From contig CAVQRC010000036.1 of assembly GCA_963715045.1 (NCBI GenBank), positions 1 through 22,753 on the forward strand: a stretch of 22,753 nt of DNA. The letters are read 5' to 3'. Shown here in pieces: positions 13,668 through 21,074 of the stretch. Origin of the DNA: CAVQRC01 sp963715045 (GTDB lineage Bacteria > Planctomycetota > Planctomycetia > Pirellulales > Lacipirellulaceae). The notes below the pieces were generated by a model, which had not been told where the DNA came from, made no database searches, and was given only the letters and a program-made list of their open reading frames with translations. The stretch's first letter is position 1; each line of letters begins with the position of its first letter. Made by a program: the position numbers and the translations under genes.

Positions 13668-14985
13668 GGTTCATCCGAAACCGGGCGGTCCGCTCGCCGG
13701 CCGGGTAGAACAGCAGGCCATGTTCGAATCGCTGGCCGACGAACTGCTTGACGAGATCCGGATTCTGGAAATCGAACGCGAGTGAAAGACCCTTGATGCG
13801 GGGTCGCAGTACGGCAGGGCTGAACTGCGGCAGCACGGTTTCCGCATAGCTGCGATTGAGCTGTTCGATTGTTTCGATCGTGGACTGGAATTGATCGATC
13901 ACCGATGCCTGGATGTAGCCGCGGATCAGCGATGCGACACTCGGGACCGCCGTCGAGTGTTCGAGGTTCGGTTCGGAACCCCGCGTCAGTGAAATTCCGA
14001 GTTGGGCCTTCTTGGCGCACACGACGCCAGCGGGCGCGTAACGGTGCCCGTCAGCCAATTGCAGATCGAACAGCCGGTGCCAGAAGAATTCTCCGCCCAG
14101 CCCGAAGCCGGTCTGGATTTCGTCATAAATCAGGGGAATATCGAAGGCGGTCGCCAGATTGACCAATCCCAGGTGAAACCGGGATGACGAATAGCGGTCG
14201 CCCCCTTCGCATTGCATGGGCTCGATCAGTATCGCGAACACACCGCCGTGTGCCAGGTGTTCCCGCACGGAACACAGCGAGTCAACTTCCCGGGCGAGCA
14301 GTCCGCCTTCGGAGTCATCGCCCGACCAGCCAAGCGCGGCGAGCCGTGGCCCGAAATCAGCCGCTGCTGAAGACGCCCAGAACTGAGCCCAGCCGTCCGG
14401 CGGTTGCGGTTCTGCAACACGGGCGTGATCCATCTCGGGGTACGCCGCGAACCGTGCTTCGAATCCAGGCCAGGCGAACGGTTCGCGTTTGGCCGCATTC
14501 CAGGTCGAGGCCAGGGCCACCATCATCCGCCCGTGGAACGAACCTTCGAAGGCCAGCACACGGTTCGCGGAACGATCCCGACGGCGGTCATAGAAGAAAG
14601 CCAGTGTCGTTTCGATTGCTTCGGCACCGGACGCGCAGAATGTCGCCGCAAACGACGCATCGCCCAGTTTTCGCTGCAGCAGTTCGACGCAAGCCTTGCG
14701 CACGCTCCGCGCGGTGTCCGCCCGCGAAGCGTTGGTCCAGCTCTCCAGATACTGGGCCACGCCGAACAGGGCTCCCGCATTGAAGCCCAGACCCAAAGTC
14801 GCGATCTGCGATGCGGCATCGCAAATCAATTCGCCCCCGGCGACTGCCAGATAGGGACCCGCAGAACTTCTCGGGTCCGTCAGGAAGGCCTTCTTCTCCG
14901 GAGCCATCAGGCCGGCCTGGTAGTACGACTCGAGCTTGTCCGCGGAGGGCCCGTGACTGCTCTCATTGATCAGCCGGCGCGTCAT
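13477..14985 (-). CDS. Class III PLP aminotransferase (N-terminal partner of the GNAT protein)
   Basis: A class III aminotransferase with all catalytic landmarks: CASGAEAIETTLAFF (phosphate site, about 118-131), EGSFHGRMM, IEPMQCEGGDRYSSSRFH, Asp288 in IPLIYDEIQTGFG, and the PLP lysine (Lys325 or Lys326) in VVCAKKAQLG. The general look is that of lysine-6- or GABA-type aminotransferases; the substrate cannot be fixed from sequence. Homology runs to FRMNLAYREA (about 13650). The remaining residues of the open frame, down to 13477, are arginine-rich and look out of frame. Dropping one G from GCGGATG near 13650 gives LAYREAMIALFWSQLESAL, a normal aminotransferase C-terminal helix, and runs straight into the GNAT/aminotransferase-like ORF. 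I therefore suspect a single three-domain protein. Start ATG 14985; an upstream small ORF ends immediately before it. Confidence 0.85.
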   Translation of the reverse strand: MTRRLINESSHGPSADKLESYYQAGLMAPEKKAFLTDPRSSAGPYLAVAGGELICDAASQIATLGLGFNAGALFGVAQYLESWTNASRADTARSVRKACVELLQRKLGDASFAATFCASGAEAIETTLAFFYDRRRDRSANRVLAFEGSFHGRMMVALASTWNAAKREPFAWPGFEARFAAYPEMDHARVAEPQPPDGWAQFWASSAAADFGPRLAALGWSGDDSEGGLLAREVDSLCSVREHLAHGGVFAILIEPMQCEGGDRYSSSRFHLGLVNLATAFDIPLIYDEIQTGFGLGGEFFWHRLFDLQLADGHRYAPAGVVCAKKAQLGISLTRGSEPNLEHSTAVPSVASLIRGYIQASVIDQFQSTIETIEQLNRSYAETVLPQFSPAVLRPRIKGLSLAFDFQNPDLVKQFVGQRFEHGLLFYPAGERTARFRMNLAYREADDRTLLVAARIGTSRDAHGFSAIVRRRGSRCAIPRRVLCVSRIADRRQAGPAGNHRR

Positions 14986-15204
14986 TCAGTGGTTCCTGTT
15001 GCGAGCGAAAGTCAGCCAGGAGGGCTTCTCCGGGCGACGCCGTGAGAGCTGGTCTTTCCCCCAGACAGGGGCATGGCCCAGCCACCGCTTCATCCTTCGC
15101 AACCCCGCCGCGATTGTCCAGGATGGGAAGTCGGCAATGCATTCGATGGCGTGTCGCAGCGTCGCCATGCGCAGAAGATTGCCTGCCAGCGGCAAATCAC
15201 GCAT
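14986..15204 (-). CDS. Small ORF of unknown function, doubtful
   Basis: A 72-codon frame (MRDLPLAGNLLRMATLRHAI to TFARNRNH) ends with TGA directly abutting the aminotransferase ATG, which would suit translational coupling. I recognise no family. Composition is rich in Arg and Trp, there is no clear ribosome-binding site, and an equally long frame lies on the other strand, so this may be noncoding. Confidence 0.25.
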   Translation of the reverse strand: MRDLPLAGNLLRMATLRHAIECIADFPSWTIAAGLRRMKRWLGHAPVWGKDQLSRRRPEKPSWLTFARNRNH

Positions 15205-15246
15205 GACGCGGATCTTTGCCCTTTCCCGAAGAATCCGCAGCCCGGT

Positions 15247-15558
15247 CTACTTCACGCTGAACAACTCGTCGACATCGATGGCAAAACCGGCGAGCAACCG
15301 AGACGTCGCGGTTTCAGATGACTCGAAGGCTCCGTGCTCGGTGTAGCTTTCGCCAGACAATGTCAGGACCGTGACTCTTGAGTCCTCCGGATCCGCAACC
15401 ACCACAAGTGGCACGAGAGGGCTCGTTTTCCTGGGACTTGCCACTTTTCTGGGAGAATCCACCTGCCTCACCGCTCGACGCGGTCCGGTTTTCACGTAGC
15501 CTATCGGCATCCTGACCGTATACCGCGGGCGACCGCCCACCCAAGCTCCTGATTGCAT
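15247..15558 (-). pseudogene. Uma2-like protein remnant (C-terminal fragment)
   Basis: The last 50 or so residues (VTVLTLSGESYTEHGAFESS, ETATSRLLAGFAIDVDELF) match the characteristic C-terminal strand and tail of Uma2-family proteins, PD-(D/E)XK nuclease-fold proteins of uncertain function common in planctomycetes and cyanobacteria. The upstream 50 residues do not show the catalytic core or the usual N-terminus, and no neighbouring frame supplies it. I read it as a truncated remnant rather than a working gene. It is divergent from the MutS-like gene, whose ATG lies 8 bp away. Confidence 0.5.
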
Positions 15559-15566
15559 GACCCGAC

Positions 15567-17418
15567 ATGAATTCTCCCGCTGGAAACCAGCAACCCTACC
15601 AGACGCGCTCGAGTGAATGCCGCCGACGTGAGCAGTTGCTTGTCGCCCGCGAACGATGGCTCGGCAACATCCGCACGGCCGCGTTCCTGGCGGCGATTGG
15701 CCTGTTCGTGCTTGGCGTCGTCGACGAGTCGCTGAGCCGCCCGGCCTACGTGGCGGCTGGCCTGTCGTTCGTGCTGCTGCTCGTCCTGGGATCCTTTCAC
15801 GAACAGGTGATCGAAGACCTTGATCGAAATCGAAAGCTCCGTGCGATCAACGACGAGCAACTCGCTCGGCTGCGGCGGGCATGGCACGACTTGACCCCGC
15901 CAACCGTGGCGTGTCCCCCGCCTCACGCCGCGGTCGCCAACGACCTCGACCTGCTCGGCCCGGCGTCCGTGTTTCAATTCGTCAATCAGGCCAATACTCC
16001 AATGGGTCGCGAGATGCTCCGCGACTGGCTGCTCGAGCCGGCTCTGCCGGAAGAGATTATCGCCCGCCAGGAAGCTGTTGCCGAGCTGGCCCCACTGCTC
16101 GACGAGATGCAGGAACTCAATCTCCGCGGCCGGCAGCTATCGGGAAGCTTCGGCGGTCCGAGCCGGTTCGTGGCCTGGGCCGAACGCTCGCCGTGGCTCG
16201 CCCAACGACCGTGGCTCCGGTACCTCAGTCGCGGGCTGCCGATCGTGATCGTACTCCTGGTGATCTTGACTGCGGTGGGAATCGTCCCGCTCGACATCGG
16301 CGCGGTTGGCGTGATCACACTGCTTATTGGCAACCTGGCTCTGATCGTCGCCTGCACGGGCACGATCCACGACACGTTCGATCAAGTTTCTTCGCGCGAT
16401 CAAGAGGTGCGGCACTACCGGGCCCTCTTCGAATTGATGATCGCAATGCCGGCGACGTCGAATCGCTTGCAGGCGATTGAGCAGGATGCGAATCGGGAAC
16501 ACGGCGGCGCCCTGGGATCCCTCAGCGATCTGCATCGCGTGATGACCCTCGCTGGCCTCCGTCATTCGGGGCTGCTCTACGTGCCGCTTTACATACCGCT
16601 GCAGTTTGTGCTGCTGTGGGACTTCCACGTCCTCGCGGCGCTGGAACGGTGGCAGGCCAGAAACGGCCCGCGAGTTCGCAAATGGTTCGATGCCCTGGGA
16701 CAGTTCGAAGCCTTGGCGTCACTGGCATCCGTGCGTCGAGATCACCCCGCCTGGGCATTCCCGGAAATCGATCCGGACGCCGACCGGCTTTCGGCCCGGG
16801 ATCTCGGCCACCCGCTGCTGCCGGACGATTCGCGAATCACCAACGACGTAGACGTAGGGCCGGCCGGGACGTTGCTCCTCGTGACCGGGTCGAACATGTC
16901 CGGAAAAAGCACTTTGCTGCGGGCGATCGGAGTCAATGTGGCCCTGGCCCAGGCGGGAGCTCCCGTGTGTGCCAGCCGATTCACGTTGCCCCCTTTGGCA
17001 GTCACTACGAGCATGCGGATCCGTGACTCGCTTGAAGAGGGAACGTCGTTCTACATGGCTGAGTTGAAACGGCTGAAACAGATCGTCGATCTCGCGCGAG
17101 TACGAGAACCGCCCGGAGCGGCGACTGCTGTATCTGCTCGACGAGATCTTGCTCGGCACCAATTCCCGCGAGCGTCATATTGCCGTCATTCGTGTGCTCG
17201 CTCATCTTCTGGCCAGAGGCGCTATCGGTGCTGTCTCGACGCACGATCTGGAACTCGCCACCAGTCAGCCGCTGGCGGGGAACTGCGACACCGTACACTT
17301 CCGGGAAACGATTACAGCAGGCCGGATGACTTTCGATTACCGCATGCGGAGCGGCATCGCCACGACGAGCAACGCCATCCGGCTGCTCGAACTGGTCGGC
17401 CTCGGCGAAGAGGCATGA
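15567..17418 (+). CDS. MutS-like ATPase with transmembrane segments (one frame break)
   Basis: A roughly 617-residue MutS-family protein of the membrane type. Two hydrophobic helices lie at about residues 35-52 and 58-76, and a second pair at about 223-240 and 244-264. The C-terminal ABC-type ATPase has Walker A GSNMSGKST (441-449), then TSMRIRDSLEEGTSFYMAELKRL, Walker B LLYLLDEILLGTNSRER and the H-loop STHDLELA. Domain I, which recognises mismatches in canonical MutS, is absent, so mismatch repair is unlikely; the role is unknown. The first frame runs through MAELKRLKQIVDLAR. The continuation from YENRPERRLLYLLDEI at 17101 is in the +1 frame, with one surplus base in CGCGCGAG just before. 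The second part ends at 17418. Start ATG 15567 is the first in frame. It converges with the sulfatase gene. Confidence 0.88.
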
Positions 17419-17428
17419 ACGGCTCTTC

Positions 17429-17445
17429 GCCGCGCTCACCGCGGC
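17429..17445. terminator. Hairpin between convergent MutS-like and sulfatase genes
   Basis: A perfect inverted repeat, GCCGCG-CTCAC-CGCGGC, lies in the 43-bp gap between two convergent genes. There is no T-run on either side, so a bidirectional terminator role is suggested only by position and stability. Confidence 0.4.
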
Positions 17446-17461
17446 ACCTGCTTGTTCCTGG

Positions 17462-18857
17462 CTACCTGTGTTCCGGTAACGCCGCATGCACCTCGCGTCG
17501 CCATTGGTTGAGCCTTGCCTGCAGCCTGGCCGCAATCTCGGGCTGTTCGCCAGCCAGGTTGTGGTTTTCCGACAAGTCACTCTGCAGGTCGTAAAGCTCC
17601 AACCGTGAGTCCTCGAAGTATTCCAACAGCTTGTAGCTCCCCGAGCGGATCGCGCTTACCGGTGTTGTCGTCGCATAGTAGTGCGGGTAATGGAAGAACA
17701 GATCCCGCTCTCCGCTGGCGACTTCTGGCGGCACGAATCGAGCCGATCACATCGAGGCCATCCAGCACTTGACCGGCCGGCAGATTGAGCCCGACTCCTC
17801 TCAGCAGCGTTGGATACAGGTCGCACGTCGTTACCGGGTTGCGGCAGACACCACCGGCGGGGGCAACTCCCGGCCAGCGAACGATCCAGGGCACGCGAAT
17901 CCCACCCTCGTAGAGCGAGCCCTTTCCCGATCGAAGTGGCCGATTGCTCGTCGTCGCCCGGCCCGGGTGGTGCTGGCCATCGTTGATGTAACCGCCGTTA
18001 TCGGACAGGAACATGACAATCGTCTGTTCCGCAAGTCCGTGTTTGTCGAGGCGTGCCAGGACGCGGCCCACGTTCTCATCCAGGCTGTGGACCATCGCCG
18101 CGTAATCGGGATTGGTGTGCACCGCGTGCTCCTGAACCCGCGCCGCATACCGCTCGACCAGTTCCGGCTTCCCTTCGATCGGCGTGTGCACCGTGTAGTA
18201 ACAGAGGCTCAGCAGAAATGGTTGCTCGAGGTTATCGTCGATGATCTCCAGTGCCTTGTCGGTCAAGCGATCGGTCAGATAGTCGCCTGGTTGGCCTGGT
18301 TCAAGACCTGGCACATACCGCCAGTCGCGAAAGTACTGGTCGCCCCGAAACGGATAAAAGAATGACTGCGGAGCTCCCCACAAGGTCCCACCGACGTTGA
18401 CGTCGAAGCCGTGTGACTCGGGATAAGAAGCCGCGCCGCCCAGGTGCCACTTGCCAATGTGGGCCGTGTAGTAGCCGTGGTCATGCAGGACTTCGGCGAG
18501 TGTGGTCTCGCCCAGCGGCAGATCGCTGAGCGTCAGCGGTTCGAGCAATTGCCGCGTGCCGCGGTCGCGGGATGCCTCCCGCCAGATCGTCATGTTCAAC
18601 CGGGCCGGGTGTTCTCCGGTGAGGATCGACGCCCGCGTCGGCGTGCACACCGGCGCCGCCGCGTACGCATCTGTGAAGCGGACCCCTGCAGCGGCCAACC
18701 GATCGATGTGCGGCGTCTCATGGAGATCGCTGCCGTAACAGCCGAGGTCCCGCCAGCCGAGGTCATCGGCCACGATCAGGACGATATTGGGCTTCGTCAC
18801 CGCACCGCTGGCGACACTGGTTGCTGCTGCCAATAAGCAGATAAGGAAAGGTCGCAT
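17462..18857 (-). CDS. Secreted type I (formylglycine) sulfatase (one frame break)
   Basis: A roughly 465-residue arylsulfatase-family enzyme, hydrolysing sulfate esters outside the cytoplasm; planctomycetes use many such enzymes on sulfated polysaccharides. ATG 18857 opens a signal peptide (MRPFLICLLAAATSVASGA); the longer open frame upstream is not secretory. Metal ligands are in IVLIVADDLGWRDLGCYG (Asp31, Asp32), and Cys71 in VCTPTRASILTGEHP is the C-x-P-x-R cysteine converted to formylglycine. Also present are HIGKWHLGG and MFLSDNGG. The frame holds through VLDGLDVIGSI near 17735, and the conserved end (VASGERDLFFHYPHYYATTT, KLLEYFEDSRLELYDLQSD) is one frame over. Removing one T from GATTCG restores SIVPPEVASGERD. 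The natural substrate is not predictable. No maturase gene is in the window. Confidence 0.9.
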
Positions 18858-18907
18858 TCGGTTTCTCGCTGTCAGAGTCTGGTTGGCCGATGCGCACGTC
18901 ATCATAG

Positions 18908-18937
18908 TTGTCACGGGGGATTCGCCCCAGCTATAAT
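18908..18937 (+). promoter_or_regulatory. Sigma70-type promoter driving the rightward genes
   Basis: TTGTCA (18908-18913), an 18-bp spacer and a perfect TATAAT (18932-18937) lie in the divergent gap between the sulfatase and the rightward genes. The spacer holds an inverted repeat GGGG-gattcg-CCCC that could serve as an operator. A transcript starting near 18944 would have a leader of about 90-130 nt. Confidence 0.65.
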
Positions 18938-19035
18938 TCCGCGACTCTGGTCCGTGCCAGGCCCACCCACCACGTTCGCGAGATGCGCACCAGTCGTTCA
19001 AGAATTTCCCCTTGAAAAGCTTGAATAAATCGAAA

Positions 19036-19366
19036 ATGTCGGTCCGCTCCCCAGCTCCAGAGTCCACCCGTGGTTTCACACTCGCTCGTGAATGTGAACC
19101 TCGAAATCACGCCCGAGCCGTTTCTCGGCCCCGGCTATCACACGTGTCAAGGAAAGACGAGCCCCGAGGGGACGGCCACGCTGTTCTCCGAGGATACGCC
19201 GCTGCCGGGAGCCTACCTGGGACTGTATCGCATGCAGATCCTGCCGGCAGAGGGCGGCCAGAGTTTGCCGGCCAGGTTCAACTCCGAGTCGACCCTTGGG
19301 CTCGAGATCGCCGACGACCTGGCGGGCGTCGGACAACACGAGTTTTACTTGCGGTCCGCCGACTGA
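19036..19366 (+). CDS. Small beta-domain (carboxypeptidase-regulatory-like) protein, start or 5' part uncertain
   Basis: The frame ending at 19366 encodes about 98 residues (LVNVNLEITPEPFLGPGYHT, EGTATLFSEDTPLPGAYLG, LYRMQILPAE, LPARFNSESTLGLEI) resembling the transthyretin/carboxypeptidase-regulatory-like domains common in planctomycete exported proteins, where such a domain normally follows a signal peptide. Here only a GTG (19070) is available in frame. An ATG at 19036 (MSVRSPAPESTRGFTL) lies in the frame that would join it if one base were surplus near 19080-19090. Neither start has a clear ribosome-binding site and no signal peptide is seen. It could be a remnant of a longer gene. The promoter at 18908-18937 lies upstream and the DUF1593 gene 30 bp downstream. 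Confidence 0.5.
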
Positions 19367-19396
19367 ACCGCGTTGCCCTCCGGGAGCACCAGTCAC

Positions 19397-20812
19397 ATGC
19401 ATCATCCTCAGTTCAAACCAGAGTTGGGTATCCGCGGAAGAACGAAGGCGTTCCATTTACCTGCACGTTCTTTGCGGAACGCTCTCGTTGCGATTCTGAC
19501 AACGGTCCCAATCTCTGGGTCCGCAGAGCAGAACAGCGAGGGTCTCGTTGATGACGCGAAGAAACTCCGGGTTATCGCCACCACCGACGGCGAAATCGAC
19601 GACCGCTGTTCCATGGTCCGATTTCTCCTGTGTACCAATGAATGGGATGTGCAGGGGATCATTCATTCCAGTTCAAAGTTCCATTGGAAGGGCGACGAGT
19701 CGCACAAGAAGAAGGGATGGGAGCCGGAAGTCTGGCTCGACCGTCAGCTCGACGCTTATGAACAGGTCTACCCCAGCCTGATCAAGCACGATCCGGGGTT
19801 CCCTCCGCCCGATCTGCTTCGCTCGCGGGTGTATGTCGGAAACGTAGGTTACGAAGGCGACATCGAGAAGCCGACTCCCGGGTCGAACCGCATCGTCGAA
19901 GTGTTGCTAAAACCCGATGATTCGCCAGTGTGGCTGCAGGCTTGGGGTGGCGCGAATACCATCGCCCGCGCGCTCAAGACCATCAAGGACGAGCATCCCG
20001 ACAGGGTTGCCGAGGTCACGCGAAAGACACGGCTGTTCCTGATTGCCGAGCAGGACAATACGCTGGCCACTTACATCCGTCCTGAATGGCCCGGACTCCA
20101 GGTCTTGTTGAGCGATTGGCCATCCTTCGAGGCCATTGCCTACCCTTGGAAAAAGATCATGTCCGAGGACCTCCGAGCATACTTTGATCGACCGTGGATG
20201 GAGGCGAACGTCCTGAAGGGTCATGGGCCCTTGGGGGAAATGTACGAAGCAAAGAAGGGCCAGTTCCGATCCGAGGGTGATTCGCCCGCTTTTCTGCATG
20301 TCATCAACAACGGGCTACGGAGTGACGAAGACCCTGCCTACGGAGGTTGGGGCGGTCGATTTGCCCCTTGGAAAGAAACCTGGAAGTCGGTCGACGAACG
20401 AGGCGCTGCGCCCGATAGCATCCTGCGTTGGGCCAAGGATTTCCAAAACGATTGGGCGGCACGCCTGGACTGGTGCGTGAAGGACTTCGCGGAAGCCAAT
20501 CATCCACCGCAGGTGAAAGTGTCGAGCGATCTTCGCGTCACGGCGAAACCCGGGGATAAGATCTCGTTGGACGCATCCCAATCGAGCGACCCCGACGGTG
20601 ACAATCTCCGGTTCAGGTGGTGGGTGTACACCGAAGCGGGAACCTACCGCGGGCCGATCGAGATCGAGCAGGCGGATCGACCTCAGGTGTCGCTTTCTAT
20701 CCCCCCCGTGGCTGCGAGTGGCGAGACGCTGCACGTGATCTGCTCGGTGAGCGATGAGGGAAATCCGCCGCTCACCCGATACCAGCGGATCGTCATTGAG
20801 ATGAAGGATTGA
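19397..20812 (+). CDS. DUF1593 / Sde182-type secreted nucleoside hydrolase-like protein
   Basis: A 471-residue protein of the DUF1593 family (Sde182-like). The N-terminal domain has a nucleoside-hydrolase-like fold: LRVIATTDGEIDDRCSMVRFLL matches the Asp-rich metal site, followed by WDVQGIIHSSSKFHW, VWLQAWGGANTIARAL and LFLIAEQDNTLATYI. The C-terminal domain is an Ig/PKD-like sandwich (DLRVTAKPGDKISLDASQSS, DPDGDNLRFRWWVYTEAGTY) ending with a beta-rich tail. ATG 19397 gives a basic N-terminus and a hydrophobic stretch (ALVAILTTVPISGSAEQ) consistent with a long signal peptide; a TTG eight codons upstream is less likely. Family members occur near polysaccharide-degrading genes and one was described as cellulose-binding; the enzymatic activity is not established here. 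Frame intact. Confidence 0.88.
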   Translation: MHHPQFKPELGIRGRTKAFHLPARSLRNALVAILTTVPISGSAEQNSEGLVDDAKKLRVIATTDGEIDDRCSMVRFLLCTNEWDVQGIIHSSSKFHWKGDESHKKKGWEPEVWLDRQLDAYEQVYPSLIKHDPGFPPPDLLRSRVYVGNVGYEGDIEKPTPGSNRIVEVLLKPDDSPVWLQAWGGANTIARALKTIKDEHPDRVAEVTRKTRLFLIAEQDNTLATYIRPEWPGLQVLLSDWPSFEAIAYPWKKIMSEDLRAYFDRPWMEANVLKGHGPLGEMYEAKKGQFRSEGDSPAFLHVINNGLRSDEDPAYGGWGGRFAPWKETWKSVDERGAAPDSILRWAKDFQNDWAARLDWCVKDFAEANHPPQVKVSSDLRVTAKPGDKISLDASQSSDPDGDNLRFRWWVYTEAGTYRGPIEIEQADRPQVSLSIPPVAASGETLHVICSVSDEGNPPLTRYQRIVIEMKD

Positions 20813-20942
20813 GTACGAAGTCCCACTTTCACTGAGTTTCAGTCAATCGCGCAAATGTTCTCCAGCGCGATCAATTCCTCGCCAACGGCCCCGGTGATCA
20901 CGTGCGGGCAACGCGGTTTTGGGCCGGTTCTCGCACCGGATG

Positions 20943-20961
20943 ACCGCCGGCCTGGCGGTTT
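20943..20961 (+). terminator. Hairpin in the gap after the DUF1593 gene
   Basis: ACCGCC-GGCCT-GGCGGT-TT, a perfect 6-bp stem followed by only three T bases, lies 130 bp after the DUF1593 stop. It may be a weak terminator. The rest of the 262-bp gap (20813-21074) holds no gene that I can support. Confidence 0.3.
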
Positions 20962-21074
20962 ATCCTTTGGCCCACTCCGTCGTCAGTCCGACAACCGGTC
21001 CGCGGTGTCGTTGCCGGCACGGAATTTGCGACCGCGTAACGGGGCATCAAGTGCAACCGACGGAAACATCTCCC

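Noticed and set aside
12813..13751. 312-codon plus-strand open frame
   Set aside because: Antisense to the GNAT/aminotransferase-like gene; no homology features.
4968..14985. Nepsilon-acetyl-beta-lysine osmolyte biosynthesis (ablA/ablB) as the sole role of the block
   Set aside because: kamA and a GNAT alone would fit, but the CoA-transferase, thiolase, aminotransferases and hydrolase point to breakdown. Osmolyte formation as a side role is not excluded.
20827..20842. Small hairpin ACTGA-GTT-TCAGT after the DUF1593 gene
   Set aside because: The 5-bp AT-rich stem has no T-run and is too weak to call a terminator.
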